The notes under the pieces were generated by a model, which did not search any database, was not told the origin of the DNA, and worked only from the letters and a program-made list of their open reading frames with translations. A program made the position numbers and the translations under genes. Below are positions 1 through 10,196 of a DNA stretch of 64,000 nucleotides, piece by piece; the first letter of the stretch is position 1, and every line of letters begins with the position of its first letter. This stretch comes from Pseudomonas sp. MH9.2 (GTDB lineage: Bacteria > Pseudomonadota > Gammaproteobacteria > Pseudomonadales > Pseudomonadaceae), in NCBI RefSeq assembly GCF_034353875.1, contig NZ_CP133784.1, positions 3,748,501 to 3,812,500 of the forward strand, in the 5' to 3' direction.

Positions 1-113
1 TCCTGGTACACGTTGACCAGGCCGGTCTTGGTCGGTATGGGCGCGTCTGCTGCCCAGGCCATTCCGTTGGAAGCACAAGACACGGCAAGCGCCAGTGAAA
101 GTTTGCGCAGCAT
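1..113 (-). CDS. tolC: TolC-family outer membrane efflux protein, N-terminal fragment
   Basis: Only the first 37 codons lie in the window; the gene runs off the left edge. It reads from an ATG at 111-113 on the minus strand and begins MLRKLSLALAVSCASNG, a positively charged then hydrophobic signal peptide with a likely cleavage site after Ala-Trp-Ala, followed by a short mature start. In Pseudomonas a TolC-type outer membrane channel for type I secretion and RND/MFS efflux lies divergently upstream of thiC, which is the main reason for the name. The visible part alone shows only an exported protein. It shares its upstream region with the thiC leader. Confidence 0.6.
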   Translation of the reverse strand, partial: MLRKLSLALAVSCASNGMAWAADAPIPTKTGLVNVYQ

Positions 114-296
114 GAGACGTTCCCTAGAGTTGATAGTGCAATGAGGATGTGAAGATCGCTGCTACGGGGCACGATCCGCAACGCAGCGAGTGTAGTTCTC
201 GGGGTTGCTCACAACAATCCTGTATATCCGCCATTTATCGAACGATATAAGAGGAAGTTGGCGTTCTGTCCATATCTTGCACTAGACTGGTCGGGT

Positions 297-386
297 TCTT
301 GTCGGGGTGCCTTGCTATGAGGCTGAGATCGGTTAATCCGGATCCCGTTGAACCTGATCAGGTTAACGCCTGCGTAGGGAACAAGA
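297..386 (+). promoter_or_regulatory. TPP riboswitch (thi box) upstream of thiC
   Basis: The thi-box core is plain: CTGAGAT at 323-329, then AACCTGATCAGGTTAA at 351-366, then GCGTAGGGAACA at 372-383. The closing P1 helix is visible as TCTTGT at 297-302 pairing with ACAAGA at 381-386. This RNA class binds thiamine pyrophosphate and lowers expression of thiamine genes. The expression platform is the 166 nt down to the thiC ATG. It can form a hairpin (CCCGGCGA 397-404 with TCG 418-420 and CCGGG 422-426) but has no evident U-run, so control may act on translation. A possible but weak promoter lies just upstream (TTGGCG 258-263, TAGACT 283-288, 19 nt apart). The rest of 114-296 shows nothing else I can name. 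Confidence 0.95.
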
Positions 387-414
387 TTTCTCGTCTCCCG
401 GCGAGTCCTCTTGA

Positions 415-2442
<2,028 letters not shown>

Positions 2443-2456
2443 GTCTTTTGGCCTGA

Positions 2457-2481
2457 ATGCGGGGTGTCTGACACCCCGCAT
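2457..2481. terminator. Perfect 11-bp stem-loop after thiC
   Basis: ATGCGGGGTGT (2457-2467) and ACACCCCGCAT (2471-2481) form a perfect hairpin with a 3-nt loop, 15 nt after the thiC stop. No T-run follows on either strand. It may therefore attenuate or protect the transcript end rather than stop transcription fully, leaving cytX partly connected to thiC. Confidence 0.5.
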
Positions 2482-2555
2482 CCGCGAAGAGGTCAGGCAA
2501 GGCACCAAAAAAACAAAGGGTTAACCCCTATCATCTGCTCCTCTGAGATAACCCC

Positions 2556-3848
2556 GTGAACCCTTCAACCAATACCTATTCCCCCGACGTCGCGGTGCCT
2601 GCGGGCAAGCGTGTGTTCGGCGGTCGTGATTTGTTTTCCCTGTGGTTTTCCCTCGGCATTGGCCTGATGGTCCTGCAAACCGGCGCGTTGCTGGCGCCGG
2701 GGCTGGGCTTGTCAGGGTCACTGCTGGCGATTTTTCTTGGCACCCTCGTCGGCGTTTTGCTGCTGGCCGCCGTTGGTGTGATCGGTAGCGATACCGGGCT
2801 TTCGGCCATGGCCGCGCTCAAGCTCAGCCTTGGCACCCGTGGCGCGTCGCTGCCAGCGGTGCTGAACCTGCTGCAATTGGTGGGTTGGGGCGCTTTCGAG
2901 ATCATCATCATGCGTGACGCCGCCAGTCTGCTGGGCGCGCGTGCGTTTGCCGAGGGCAGTCTATGGGCTAACCCTCTGCTCTGGACGTTGTTCTTCGGCG
3001 CGCTGGCCACCTTGCTGGCGGTCAGCGGACCGCTGACTTTCGTCCGTCAGATACTGCGCAAGTGGGGCATCTGGCTACTGTTGGCTGCGTGTGTGTGGTT
3101 GACTTGGAACCTGCTGACCAAAACCGACTTGTCCGCACTCTGGTCGCGTGCCGGTGACGGTTCGATGCCGTTTGCCGTGGGTTTTGATATCGCCATTGCC
3201 ATGCCGTTGTCCTGGCTGCCATTGATCGCCGACTACTCGCGGTTCGGCAAACGCGCCAAAAGTGTCTTTGGCGGCACAGCGCTGGGCTTCTTTATCGGCA
3301 ATTTCTGGCTGATGAGCCTGGGCGTTGCCTACACCCTGGCGTTCGCGCCGAGCGGTGAAATCAATGCGTTGCTGCTGGCGTTGGCCGGTGCCGGACTGGG
3401 TATTCCACTGTTGCTGATTCTGCTCGACGAGTCAGAAAACGCGTTCGCCGATATTCACTCGGCGGCGGTGTCCAGCGGGATTCTGCTGCGTTTGAAGGTA
3501 GAGCATCTGGCATTGGCCATCGGTGTGATCTGCACCCTGATCGCCTGCTTTGCACCGCTGGCGCAGTACCAGAACTTCCTGCTGCTGATCGGCTCGGTGT
3601 TCGCACCGTTGTTCGGTGTGGTGTTGGTGGACCACTTCATCCAGCGTCGCCGCCGCAGCCAGATGGCAACAGTAGGCTTTCGCGGGATGACGCTGTTGGC
3701 CTGGCTGGGTGGCGTCAGCACCTATCACCTGCTGGCCAACATGTACCCTGACGTGGGTGCAACACTGCCAGCCCTGATTGTGGCTGGCGTGCTGCAACTG
3801 TTGCTGGGTCAGACATTCAACCGCGGCGCGGGAACAGTTCCGGCTTGA
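2556..3848 (+). CDS. cytX: Putative hydroxymethylpyrimidine transporter CytX
   Basis: A 430-residue integral membrane protein of the NCS1 nucleobase:cation symporter family, with about 12 hydrophobic segments and the N-terminal stretch FSLWFSLGIGLMVLQTGALL typical of CytX. CytX proteins are predicted to import hydroxymethylpyrimidine for thiamine salvage and are usually found with thi genes or TPP riboswitches, which fits its place 113 bp after thiC. The start is GTG 2556; upstream purines (GAGATAA, 2544-2550) make a poor ribosome site. No separate thi box was seen before this gene, so TPP control, if any, comes from the thiC leader. Its last 32 bp overlap the convergent lipoprotein gene. Confidence 0.88.
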   Translation: MNPSTNTYSPDVAVPAGKRVFGGRDLFSLWFSLGIGLMVLQTGALLAPGLGLSGSLLAIFLGTLVGVLLLAAVGVIGSDTGLSAMAALKLSLGTRGASLPAVLNLLQLVGWGAFEIIIMRDAASLLGARAFAEGSLWANPLLWTLFFGALATLLAVSGPLTFVRQILRKWGIWLLLAACVWLTWNLLTKTDLSALWSRAGDGSMPFAVGFDIAIAMPLSWLPLIADYSRFGKRAKSVFGGTALGFFIGNFWLMSLGVAYTLAFAPSGEINALLLALAGAGLGIPLLLILLDESENAFADIHSAAVSSGILLRLKVEHLALAIGVICTLIACFAPLAQYQNFLLLIGSVFAPLFGVVLVDHFIQRRRRSQMATVGFRGMTLLAWLGGVSTYHLLANMYPDVGATLPALIVAGVLQLLLGQTFNRGAGTVPA

Positions 3849-4563
3849 GGATGCCATTGAGCTGAAGGTAAGACATCTTCAGCTCAATGTGGCCGTTGGC
3901 ATAAGGGGCAATCGTCGCCACCTCGTATTTTAGAATGACTCCGCCAGAGGTCAGGGCGACGTTAGGGGTTTTCTGGAACGGCCACGTCTTCACGAACGCG
4001 GGGTCCTGAGTGAACCGGGTGTTGATCATCCATTCTTTGTGGGCTTGCTGCGCTGTCAGCCAGAATGCCTCTTCCTGGCCCGGTAAAAGCATGTCTTGCA
4101 GGGTCAGTGCTCTGTGTTGCTGACGGGAGTAGTTGATGAATCCGCGACCGGGTGTTCCCTGTTCGTCACCGGTGTCCAGATAACTGGACAGTTCGACAAT
4201 CACCAGACCGTCATGCTGGTCGCGTACCTTGGCTTGCAGATAGCTGCCGTTGTGGCTTTGCGCTTCACGCAGGAATTGTTCTTCATAGACTTTGAGCGAC
4301 ACCGGCAACGGTGCGTTCGGCGAGGTACGGGTCATTTTCAGCAAGGACTTCTCGACAAGACTGTCGAGCGTCGGCTCGCTCTGAAAATGCACCGTATCGA
4401 CGTTCACCAGTGGGCAGTCAGCCACGGTGCAGCCCGGCTTGATCTGTTCCGAGGCATCACGCCGGACTTCAAGCGGTGCACGCATGTCGGGCTGGAACAG
4501 GCTCTGGCAGGCGCCCAGCATCAGTGCGATGCACGCGAGCGAAGTGATCCTCAAAATTGACAT
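3817..4563 (-). CDS. RsiV-family (DUF3298-like) lipoprotein
   Basis: The 248-residue product starts at ATG 4561-4563, with AAGGATC as ribosome site. It has a lipoprotein signal with lipobox LGAC, lipidated Cys19. The rest resembles the RsiV/DUF3298 group: a mixed alpha/beta periplasmic domain with a segment on open-ended aromatic residues (WPFQKTPNVALTSGGVILKY) near the end. In Bacillus, RsiV is an anti-sigma factor that binds lysozyme, but the stand-alone Pseudomonas lipoproteins have no sigma-binding region and their role is unknown. A longer open frame begins at 4614, but that start has no ribosome site and would bury the signal peptide. The 3' end overlaps cytX tail to tail by 32 bp. Confidence 0.72.
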   Translation of the reverse strand: MSILRITSLACIALMLGACQSLFQPDMRAPLEVRRDASEQIKPGCTVADCPLVNVDTVHFQSEPTLDSLVEKSLLKMTRTSPNAPLPVSLKVYEEQFLREAQSHNGSYLQAKVRDQHDGLVIVELSSYLDTGDEQGTPGRGFINYSRQQHRALTLQDMLLPGQEEAFWLTAQQAHKEWMINTRFTQDPAFVKTWPFQKTPNVALTSGGVILKYEVATIAPYANGHIELKMSYLQLNGILKPELFPRRG

Positions 4564-4768
4564 GTTGATCCTTGGCAGTAACAAAAAAAGCGAGTTGACG
4601 TGTTTCGACTGCAAGCAGCCCCATCAGTTCGCCACTAGGCTAATTAGAAGTTGTTTGCGACCTGGCCGTCTACCCCGGTTGCCCCAATGACTGGTTTAAA
4701 GGGCTGCATCCGGTGAAAGACCGCGCTAGGATGGCGCGAAGTCGACGTGGGCCAGTAGCGAGAACTAT

Positions 4769-5385
4769 ATGAGTGATACGACCAGATCCGTCCCGGTGGC
4801 GGTGGCAATTACGAAGCGTGAAAACTGCTTCAAGGGTTTTTACCGCCTCGACCGCATGCACCTGCGCCACGAGCTTTTCGGTGGCGGCATGAGCAACGAA
4901 ATCAGCCGTGAGTTGTTTGTTCGTCACGATGCGGTGTGCGTGCTGCCCTACGATGCCAAGCGCGACGAGGTGGTCCTGATTGAGCAGTTTCGAGTCGGTG
5001 CACTGGGCAAGGTCGATAACCCGTGGTTGATTGAGCTGGTGGCCGGTCTGATCGACAAGGACGAGGAACCAGAAGAGGTTGCCCACCGCGAGGCAGAAGA
5101 GGAAGCTGGACTTACTTTCAGTGCGATGTTGCCGATCACCAAGTACTTTCCATCGCCGGGTGGCAGCAGTGAATACGTTCACCTGTACTTGGGGCATTGC
5201 GAAAGCGAGGGGCGGGAGGGTTACACGGGCTGGAAGCGGAAGGCGAGGATATTCGCGTGACGGTGTGGTCGCTGGACGATGCGCTACAGGCCGTACGTGA
5301 TGGACGAATTTTCAACGCGGCCACTCTTATTGCATTGCAATGGCTGGCATTGAACCGTACTGAAGTCAGGGGGCAATGGTCGTGA
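4769..5385 (+). pseudogene. nudF: ADP-ribose pyrophosphatase NudF, disrupted by an apparent -1 frameshift
   Basis: NudF hydrolyses ADP-ribose to AMP and ribose 5-phosphate. The first frame, from ATG 4769, carries a complete Nudix box (Gly93, Glu99, Arg107-Glu108, Glu111-Glu112, Gly114). After about residue 148 the reading continues in the wrong frame and stops at 5260, giving 163 residues. The conserved C-terminal part (GLHGLEAEGEDIRVTVW, then a tail ending ALNRTEVRGQWS) lies in another frame and ends at 5385. Adding one G to the GGGG run at 5209-5212 would restore a 205-residue protein, the usual NudF length. The cause could be a sequencing error or a real deletion. The DUF1249 gene that follows overlaps the intact end by 10 bp, as expected for an operon. 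Confidence 0.85.
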
Positions 5386-5828
5386 ACCTTGTGCGCGAGC
5401 GCTACCGTGTTGACCTTGTCGGGCTGCAAGCGGCCTGCGAGGCCAACTATGCGCGCTTGATGCGATTGCTCCCCGACATGCGCAACCAGCAACGCTCGCG
5501 TCGGGTGGCCGTCACCCAGGGCGATCAAATGCTCGGTGTGCTGGCCGTCGAAGTGCTGCTCGATTGTCCGTACACCACCACCCTGCAAGTGCGTCAGGAA
5601 CACAGCCTGCCGTGGCTGCCGGTGCCCAAGCTCGAAGTGCAGGTCTATCACGACGCCCGCATGGCCGAAGTCATCGGCGCCGAACATGCCCGCCGGTTTC
5701 GCGGCATCTACCCTTATCCCAATGCCGCCATGCACCAGCCGGATGAAAAAGCCCAGCTCAACCTGTTTCTTGGGGAGTGGCTGAGCCATTGCCTGGCGTG
5801 CGGGCATGAGTTTGAAGTGGTGCGCTAA
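5376..5828 (+). CDS. DUF1249 domain-containing protein (YqiB-like)
   Basis: A 150-residue soluble protein of the DUF1249 family (E. coli YqiB). Family members sit between nudF and cpdA in many gammaproteobacteria, as here; the function is not known. The sequence opens with RYRVDLVGLQAACEANYARL and holds the conserved middle block around LEVQVYHDARMAEV, followed by YPYPNAAMHQPDEKAQLN near the end. The start overlaps the end of the intended nudF frame by 10 bp, suggesting translational coupling. If the nudF frameshift is real, ribosomes now stop at 5260, 115 nt before this start, and coupling would be weakened. GTG 5379 and GTG 5382 are alternative starts. Confidence 0.9.
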   Translation: MVVNLVRERYRVDLVGLQAACEANYARLMRLLPDMRNQQRSRRVAVTQGDQMLGVLAVEVLLDCPYTTTLQVRQEHSLPWLPVPKLEVQVYHDARMAEVIGAEHARRFRGIYPYPNAAMHQPDEKAQLNLFLGEWLSHCLACGHEFEVVR

Positions 5829-5860
5829 GGCGGCTGTGGAAGGGCTCTATTAAACAGCTA

Positions 5861-5888
5861 CGCGCGGGGAGTTTTCCCCTGTCGCGCG
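5861..5888. terminator. GC-rich stem-loop between convergent genes
   Basis: CGCGCGGGG (5861-5869) can pair with CCCC (5876-5879) and GCGCG (5884-5888) around an AGTTTT loop, with a four-base bulge. It lies between the 3' ends of the DUF1249 gene and the DUF417 gene, where a shared transcript end is expected. There is no strong T-run, so this is only a candidate. Confidence 0.4.
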
Positions 5889-5915
5889 CTGAAGTGACGT
5901 GAATCCATTACAGAC

Positions 5916-6398
5916 TTACTGTTTTGTGGGGGCACTGCGGACGGCGATCAAATCATGCTTGAACAGACTAAATGATGCGGCCAACAGTACAGCGTCTTTA
6001 ATAAGGAAAGAGGTAGCGCTGCCCATGGCAGGGAAACCGCCAGCAGATGCTTCCCATCCACTTGGTGTAGAAATGATGAGTGTCAAGGTAGTGAGGAACG
6101 TGACGACGGAGGCCGCGGCTGCGACGACAGAAACCCTTGGCATCCAGGCTCCGACCACCAATCCCAAGCCAATGGCCCATTCGGCCACGCCCAGCGCATA
6201 GCTTGCGCCTTGCACGCCAAAGGCCGGGTACAGCCATGAGAATAGCGCGCTGTTAGACATCAGCGGGATCAGCGATTGTGCCTCGTAAGGGAACCATTTG
6301 GTGTAACCAAACAATGCAAAAATCAACACGAGCGTCCAGCGCATGAGTTGAACATCGATGTTGGAGTGGCAAAGGCGATTCAGGGCGCATCCGTGCAT
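5916..6398 (-). CDS. DUF417 (YkgB-like) membrane protein
   Basis: A 160-residue membrane protein with four hydrophobic segments. The pattern FGYTKWFPYEAQSLIPLMSNS, then SWLYPAFGVQG, then GGFPAMGSATSFLIKD is characteristic of the DUF417/YkgB family, a relative of DoxX. The biochemical function is unknown; in E. coli the related RclC is tied to the response to reactive chlorine. The start ATG 6396-6398 has a weak ribosome site (GAGAT). The gene lies against the direction of its neighbours and interrupts the nudF-DUF1249-cpdA run found in other pseudomonads, so it is probably an insertion of accessory content. Confidence 0.78.
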   Translation of the reverse strand: MHGCALNRLCHSNIDVQLMRWTLVLIFALFGYTKWFPYEAQSLIPLMSNSALFSWLYPAFGVQGASYALGVAEWAIGLGLVVGAWMPRVSVVAAAASVVTFLTTLTLIISTPSGWEASAGGFPAMGSATSFLIKDAVLLAASFSLFKHDLIAVRSAPTKQ

Positions 6399-6692
6399 GG
6401 GTAAATCTCAGTGTTATGGGGGAGATTTCAATATAGCCGGCGTCTTGTTCTGCGTTGCCGTGTAGACATATCTGGAATGAACTTTGCTGGCTATGTCCGC
6501 TCGTTACCCTCATTGTTCGGCCTCCATGTGAGGGAAAGAGTCTTGCACGCTATGTCTGGTTGTCTGTCAGAGATAAGTCGATGTAATGCAGATTTTGATA
6601 TCCCCTCAAATGTAAGCCGAATCGTTGGACAGGTTTGCCGCCTCTACCATCGGCCGCCATAATCGTCGCAGACCCCGCTCAAGGAGATGGCC
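6399..6692. other. Gene-free spacer between divergent DUF417 and cpdA
   Basis: About 290 bp that must carry the promoters of two divergent genes. The sequence is visibly less GC-rich than the flanking coding DNA. I see no convincing complete promoter, RNA gene or repeat in it. Confidence 0.4.
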
Positions 6693-7508
6693 TTGCCGAG
6701 CCCCCCCAGCCCTATCGCCGATTCTTCAGTCCTGCTGGTCCAGCTAACCGACAGCCATTTGTTTGCCAATGCAGACGAAAAGCTGCTGGGCATGAGTACC
6801 TTTGAAAGCCTGAACAAGGTGATTGAGTGCGTCCTGGCTGAGCAGTCGCAGATCGACCTGCTGATCGCCAGCGGTGATTTGTCCCAGGACGGCAGTCTTG
6901 AGTCCTACCAGGCGTTTCGTCAGGCCAGTGGGCGGATTCAGGCACCGGCGCGTTGGTTTCCCGGGAATCACGATGAGGTGCCGGCGATGACCGAGGCTGC
7001 GCGGCAGAGCGATTTTCTCGCGCCGATCATCGATCTCGGCCATTGGCGTATCACCCTGCTGGACTCTTCGGTGCCTGGTTCGGTGCCGGGGTATTTGCAG
7101 GATCAGCAATTGCAGCTGTTGGCGCAGTCCCTGAGTGAAGAGCCTGATCGCCACCATCTGGTGTGCCTGCACCACAATCCAGTGAACATCGGTTGTGCCT
7201 GGATGGACCCCATCGGCCTGCGTAACCCCGAGGCGCTGTTTGCCGTGCTTGATCGATTCCCGCAGGTGCGCGCTGTACTCTGGGGCCATGTCCATCAGGA
7301 ATACGACCAGCTGCGCAATGGCGTACGGCTGCTGGCCTCACCGTCCACCTGCATTCAGTTTGCACCGGGCAGTGTCGAGTTCAAGGTCGACAGCACCGCG
7401 CCAGGCTACCGCTGGTTGCGTCTGCACGCAGACGGCCGCCTTGAAACCGGTGTGTCGCGGGTAGAGGGGCTGGCCTTTGACGTGGATTACAGTGGCCGAG
7501 GTTATTGA
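6693..7508 (+). CDS. cpdA: 3',5'-cyclic-AMP phosphodiesterase CpdA
   Basis: CpdA hydrolyses cAMP to AMP and so lowers Vfr/CRP activity. It belongs to the calcineurin-like metallophosphoesterases and acts in the cytosol. The metal-binding motifs are all visible: Asp20-Ser-His22, SGDLSQDG, PGNHDE, LVCLHHNP and WGHVHQEY. The start is taken as TTG 6693, because AAGGAG (6681-6686) lies 6 nt before it; an in-frame ATG at 6687 directly abuts the AAGGAG and would leave no spacing. The product is then 271 residues beginning MPSPPSPIADSSVLLVQLTD. The next gene, yqiA, follows after 106 bp. In P. aeruginosa cpdA expression responds to Vfr, but I did not find a complete Vfr site here. Confidence 0.93.
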   Translation: MPSPPSPIADSSVLLVQLTDSHLFANADEKLLGMSTFESLNKVIECVLAEQSQIDLLIASGDLSQDGSLESYQAFRQASGRIQAPARWFPGNHDEVPAMTEAARQSDFLAPIIDLGHWRITLLDSSVPGSVPGYLQDQQLQLLAQSLSEEPDRHHLVCLHHNPVNIGCAWMDPIGLRNPEALFAVLDRFPQVRAVLWGHVHQEYDQLRNGVRLLASPSTCIQFAPGSVEFKVDSTAPGYRWLRLHADGRLETGVSRVEGLAFDVDYSGRGY

Positions 7509-7614
7509 GCGATCCGTCCTGATTTGAGTGGGAAATGTCTGAAGGCGAGTCAACGGGCGGCAGTCCCTGTAAACTGCGCGTCTTTGCTTGCGCTCAAAAG
7601 TTTCAGGAGGGAAT

Positions 7615-8232
7615 GTGACCGGCGAACCATCCACACTGTTGTATATCCATGGTTTGAACAGCTCGCCGCGCTCAAAGAAGGCCAGCCAGTTGTCGACCTT
7701 GATGCAAACGCTTGGCCTCGATGAGCATTTGCGGGTGCCGGAGCTGCATCATCACCCGCGTCAGGCGATTGCTCAGCTCGACGCATTGATCACCGAGCTG
7801 GGTCGACCGCTGCTGGTCGGCAGCTCCCTCGGCGGCTACTATGCCACTCACTTGGCTGAGCGCCATGGCCTCAAGGCTCTGCTGATCAACCCGGCAGTCA
7901 TGCCACATCGGCTGTTCGACGGGTATATCGGTACCCAACAGAATCTTTACAGCGGTGAAAGCTGGGAGTTGACCCACGACCATGTGCAGGCTCTCGCCGA
8001 ACTGGAAGTGCCCGCCCCGCAGGATCCGTTGCGCTTCCAGGTGTGGTTGCAGACAGGTGATGAAACCCTGGACTACCGCAGTGCCCAGTCCTATTACCGA
8101 GCGTGCGCCTTGCGCATTCAGCCTGGCGGCGATCACAGCTTTCAGGGCTTTACCGAGCAGTTGCCGGCGTTGCTGGGTTTTGCAGGCTTTGCCCCGGCGC
8201 TGCTCCAGGCGATTGATCGTTCTGTGCTGTAA
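7615..8232 (+). CDS. yqiA: YqiA-type alpha/beta-fold esterase
   Basis: A 205-residue alpha/beta hydrolase of the YqiA family; the E. coli homologue has esterase activity on short acyl-CoA and p-nitrophenyl esters, with no settled physiological substrate. It starts YIHGLNSSPRSKKA after a short beta strand, has the nucleophile elbow G69-S-S71-L-G73 and a late conserved GGDHSFQGF that supplies the catalytic His. The start is GTG 7615 with a strong AGGAGG (7605-7610) 4 nt upstream. It precedes parE by 59 bp, the same order as in other gammaproteobacteria (cpdA-yqiA-parE). Confidence 0.9.
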   Translation: MTGEPSTLLYIHGLNSSPRSKKASQLSTLMQTLGLDEHLRVPELHHHPRQAIAQLDALITELGRPLLVGSSLGGYYATHLAERHGLKALLINPAVMPHRLFDGYIGTQQNLYSGESWELTHDHVQALAELEVPAPQDPLRFQVWLQTGDETLDYRSAQSYYRACALRIQPGGDHSFQGFTEQLPALLGFAGFAPALLQAIDRSVL

Positions 8233-8291
8233 CACCTGTAATCAATTGACTGATATTCCGAAATTTCACGAACGACTGATGACGAGACCCC

Positions 8292-10196
8292 ATGGCCAAT
8301 CCCAGCGCTAGCTCTTATAACGCAGACGCCATCGAAGTCCTCTCGGGCCTCGACCCGGTACGCAAACGCCCGGGCATGTACACCGACACCACGCGGCCGA
8401 ACCACCTCGCCCAGGAAGTTATCGACAACAGCGTCGATGAAGCCCTTGCCGGGCATGCGAAATCGGTGCAGGTCATTCTTCACGCCGACAACTCGCTGGA
8501 AGTGTCCGATGACGGTCGCGGTATGCCGGTGGACATTCACCCGGAAGAGGGTGTGTCTGGCGTCGAGCTGATCCTGACCAAACTGCACGCGGGCGGCAAG
8601 TTCTCGAACAAGAACTACCAGTTCTCAGGCGGCCTGCACGGCGTGGGGATTTCCGTGGTGAACGCGCTCTCGAACCATGTTCGGGTCCGGGTCAAACGCG
8701 ACGGCAACGAATACGAAATGACCTTCGCTGACGGCTACAAAGCCAGCGAACTGGCGGTTATCGGCACGGTTGGTAAACGCAATACCGGGACCAGCGTGTA
8801 CTTCGCTCCGGACCCTAAATATTTCGACACGCCGAAATTCTCTGTCAGCCGCCTCAAGCATGTGCTCAAAGCCAAGGCGGTATTGTGCCCGGGGCTGTTG
8901 GTCAGCTTCGAAGACAAAGCCACCGGCGAGAAAATCGAGTGGCATTTCGAAGACGGCTTGCGTTCTTACCTGCAAGATTCGGTCAGCGAGTTTTTGCGTC
9001 TACCGGATGAACCATTCTGCGGCAGTTTCGCCGGTAATAAAGAAGCCATCGATTGGGCTTTGCTCTGGTTGCCCGAGGGTGGCGACAGCGTTCAGGAAAG
9101 CTACGTCAACCTGATTCCTACCCAGCAGGGCGGGACCCACGTCAACGGCCTGCGCCAGGGTTTACTTGACGCGATGCGCGAGTTTTGCGAGTTCCGCAAC
9201 CTGCTGCCGCGTGGCGTCAAACTGGCGCCCGAAGACGTCTGGGAGAAGATCGCGTTCGTCCTGTCGATGAAAATGCAGGAGCCGCAATTCTCCGGCCAGA
9301 CCAAAGAGCGGCTGTCATCGCGTGAAGCGGCGGCGTTCGTCTCTGGCGTGGTCAAGGACGCATTTAGCCTGTGGCTCAATACGCACTCCGAACTCGGTAT
9401 GCAGTTGGCGGAATTGGCGATCAACAACGCTGGTCGTCGCCTTAAGGCCAGCAAGAAGGTTGAGCGTAAACGCGTCACTCAAGGCCCCGCGCTGCCTGGC
9501 AAGCTGGCCGACTGCGCCGGACAGGACCCGATGCGTTCCGAGCTGTTTCTGGTCGAAGGCGACTCCGCTGGCGGTTCGGCCAAACAGGCGCGAGACAAAG
9601 AGTTTCAAGCGATCTTGCCGTTGCGCGGCAAGATCCTTAATACCTGGGAAGTCGATGGCGGTGAAGTGCTCGCCAGCCAGGAAGTGCACAACATCGCCGT
9701 GGCCATCGGCGTTGACCCGGGTGTGGCCGACATCAGCCAGCTGCGTTACGGCAAGATTTGTATTCTCGCCGACGCCGACTCCGACGGCCTGCACATCGCA
9801 ACGTTGCTTTGTGCGTTATTCGTCCAGCATTTCCGCCCGCTGGTGGACGCGGGCCACGTCTACGTTGCAATGCCGCCGCTGTACCGGATCGACCTGGGCA
9901 AAGAGATCTACTACGCGCTGGATGAGTCGGAGCGTGACGGGATTCTTGATCGTCTGATCGCGGAGAAAAAGCGCGGTAAGCCACAGGTCACCCGATTCAA
10001 AGGCCTGGGTGAGATGAACCCGCCCCAGCTTCGCGAAACCACCATGGACCCGAACACCCGGCGCCTGGTCCAGCTCACCCTGGACGATTACGCGGCGACC
10101 TCGGAAATGATGGATATGTTGCTGGCAAAAAAACGCGCGGGCGACCGCAAGACCTGGCTCGAATCAAAAGGCAATCTGGCCGAGGTTCTCACTTGA
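8292..10196 (+). CDS. parE: DNA topoisomerase IV subunit B (ParE)
   Basis: ParE is the ATPase subunit of topoisomerase IV, which unlinks daughter chromosomes together with ParC. The 634-residue protein has the N-terminal GHKL ATPase (EVIDNSVDEALAGHA and DDGRGMP; GGLHGVGISVVNALS), the transducer domain, and the Toprim domain with EGDSAGG starting at Glu422 and the metal-binding triad D494-A-D496-S-D498. The tail has KRAGDRKTWLE typical of the family. It starts at ATG 8292. The stop codon overlaps the next start as TGATG, so the downstream exported esterase-like protein is probably translated in a coupled way. Confidence 0.98.
   Translation: MANPSASSYNADAIEVLSGLDPVRKRPGMYTDTTRPNHLAQEVIDNSVDEALAGHAKSVQVILHADNSLEVSDDGRGMPVDIHPEEGVSGVELILTKLHAGGKFSNKNYQFSGGLHGVGISVVNALSNHVRVRVKRDGNEYEMTFADGYKASELAVIGTVGKRNTGTSVYFAPDPKYFDTPKFSVSRLKHVLKAKAVLCPGLLVSFEDKATGEKIEWHFEDGLRSYLQDSVSEFLRLPDEPFCGSFAGNKEAIDWALLWLPEGGDSVQESYVNLIPTQQGGTHVNGLRQGLLDAMREFCEFRNLLPRGVKLAPEDVWEKIAFVLSMKMQEPQFSGQTKERLSSREAAAFVSGVVKDAFSLWLNTHSELGMQLAELAINNAGRRLKASKKVERKRVTQGPALPGKLADCAGQDPMRSELFLVEGDSAGGSAKQARDKEFQAILPLRGKILNTWEVDGGEVLASQEVHNIAVAIGVDPGVADISQLRYGKICILADADSDGLHIATLLCALFVQHFRPLVDAGHVYVAMPPLYRIDLGKEIYYALDESERDGILDRLIAEKKRGKPQVTRFKGLGEMNPPQLRETTMDPNTRRLVQLTLDDYAATSEMMDMLLAKKRAGDRKTWLESKGNLAEVLT

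Noticed and set aside
2517..2528. Palindrome GGGTTAACCC before cytX as an operator or second thi box
   Set aside because: Too short and isolated; a CTGAGA nearby lacks the other thi-box parts.
6516..6545. Half site TGTGAG upstream of cpdA as a Vfr/CRP box
   Set aside because: The second half (TCACA) is missing at the right distance.
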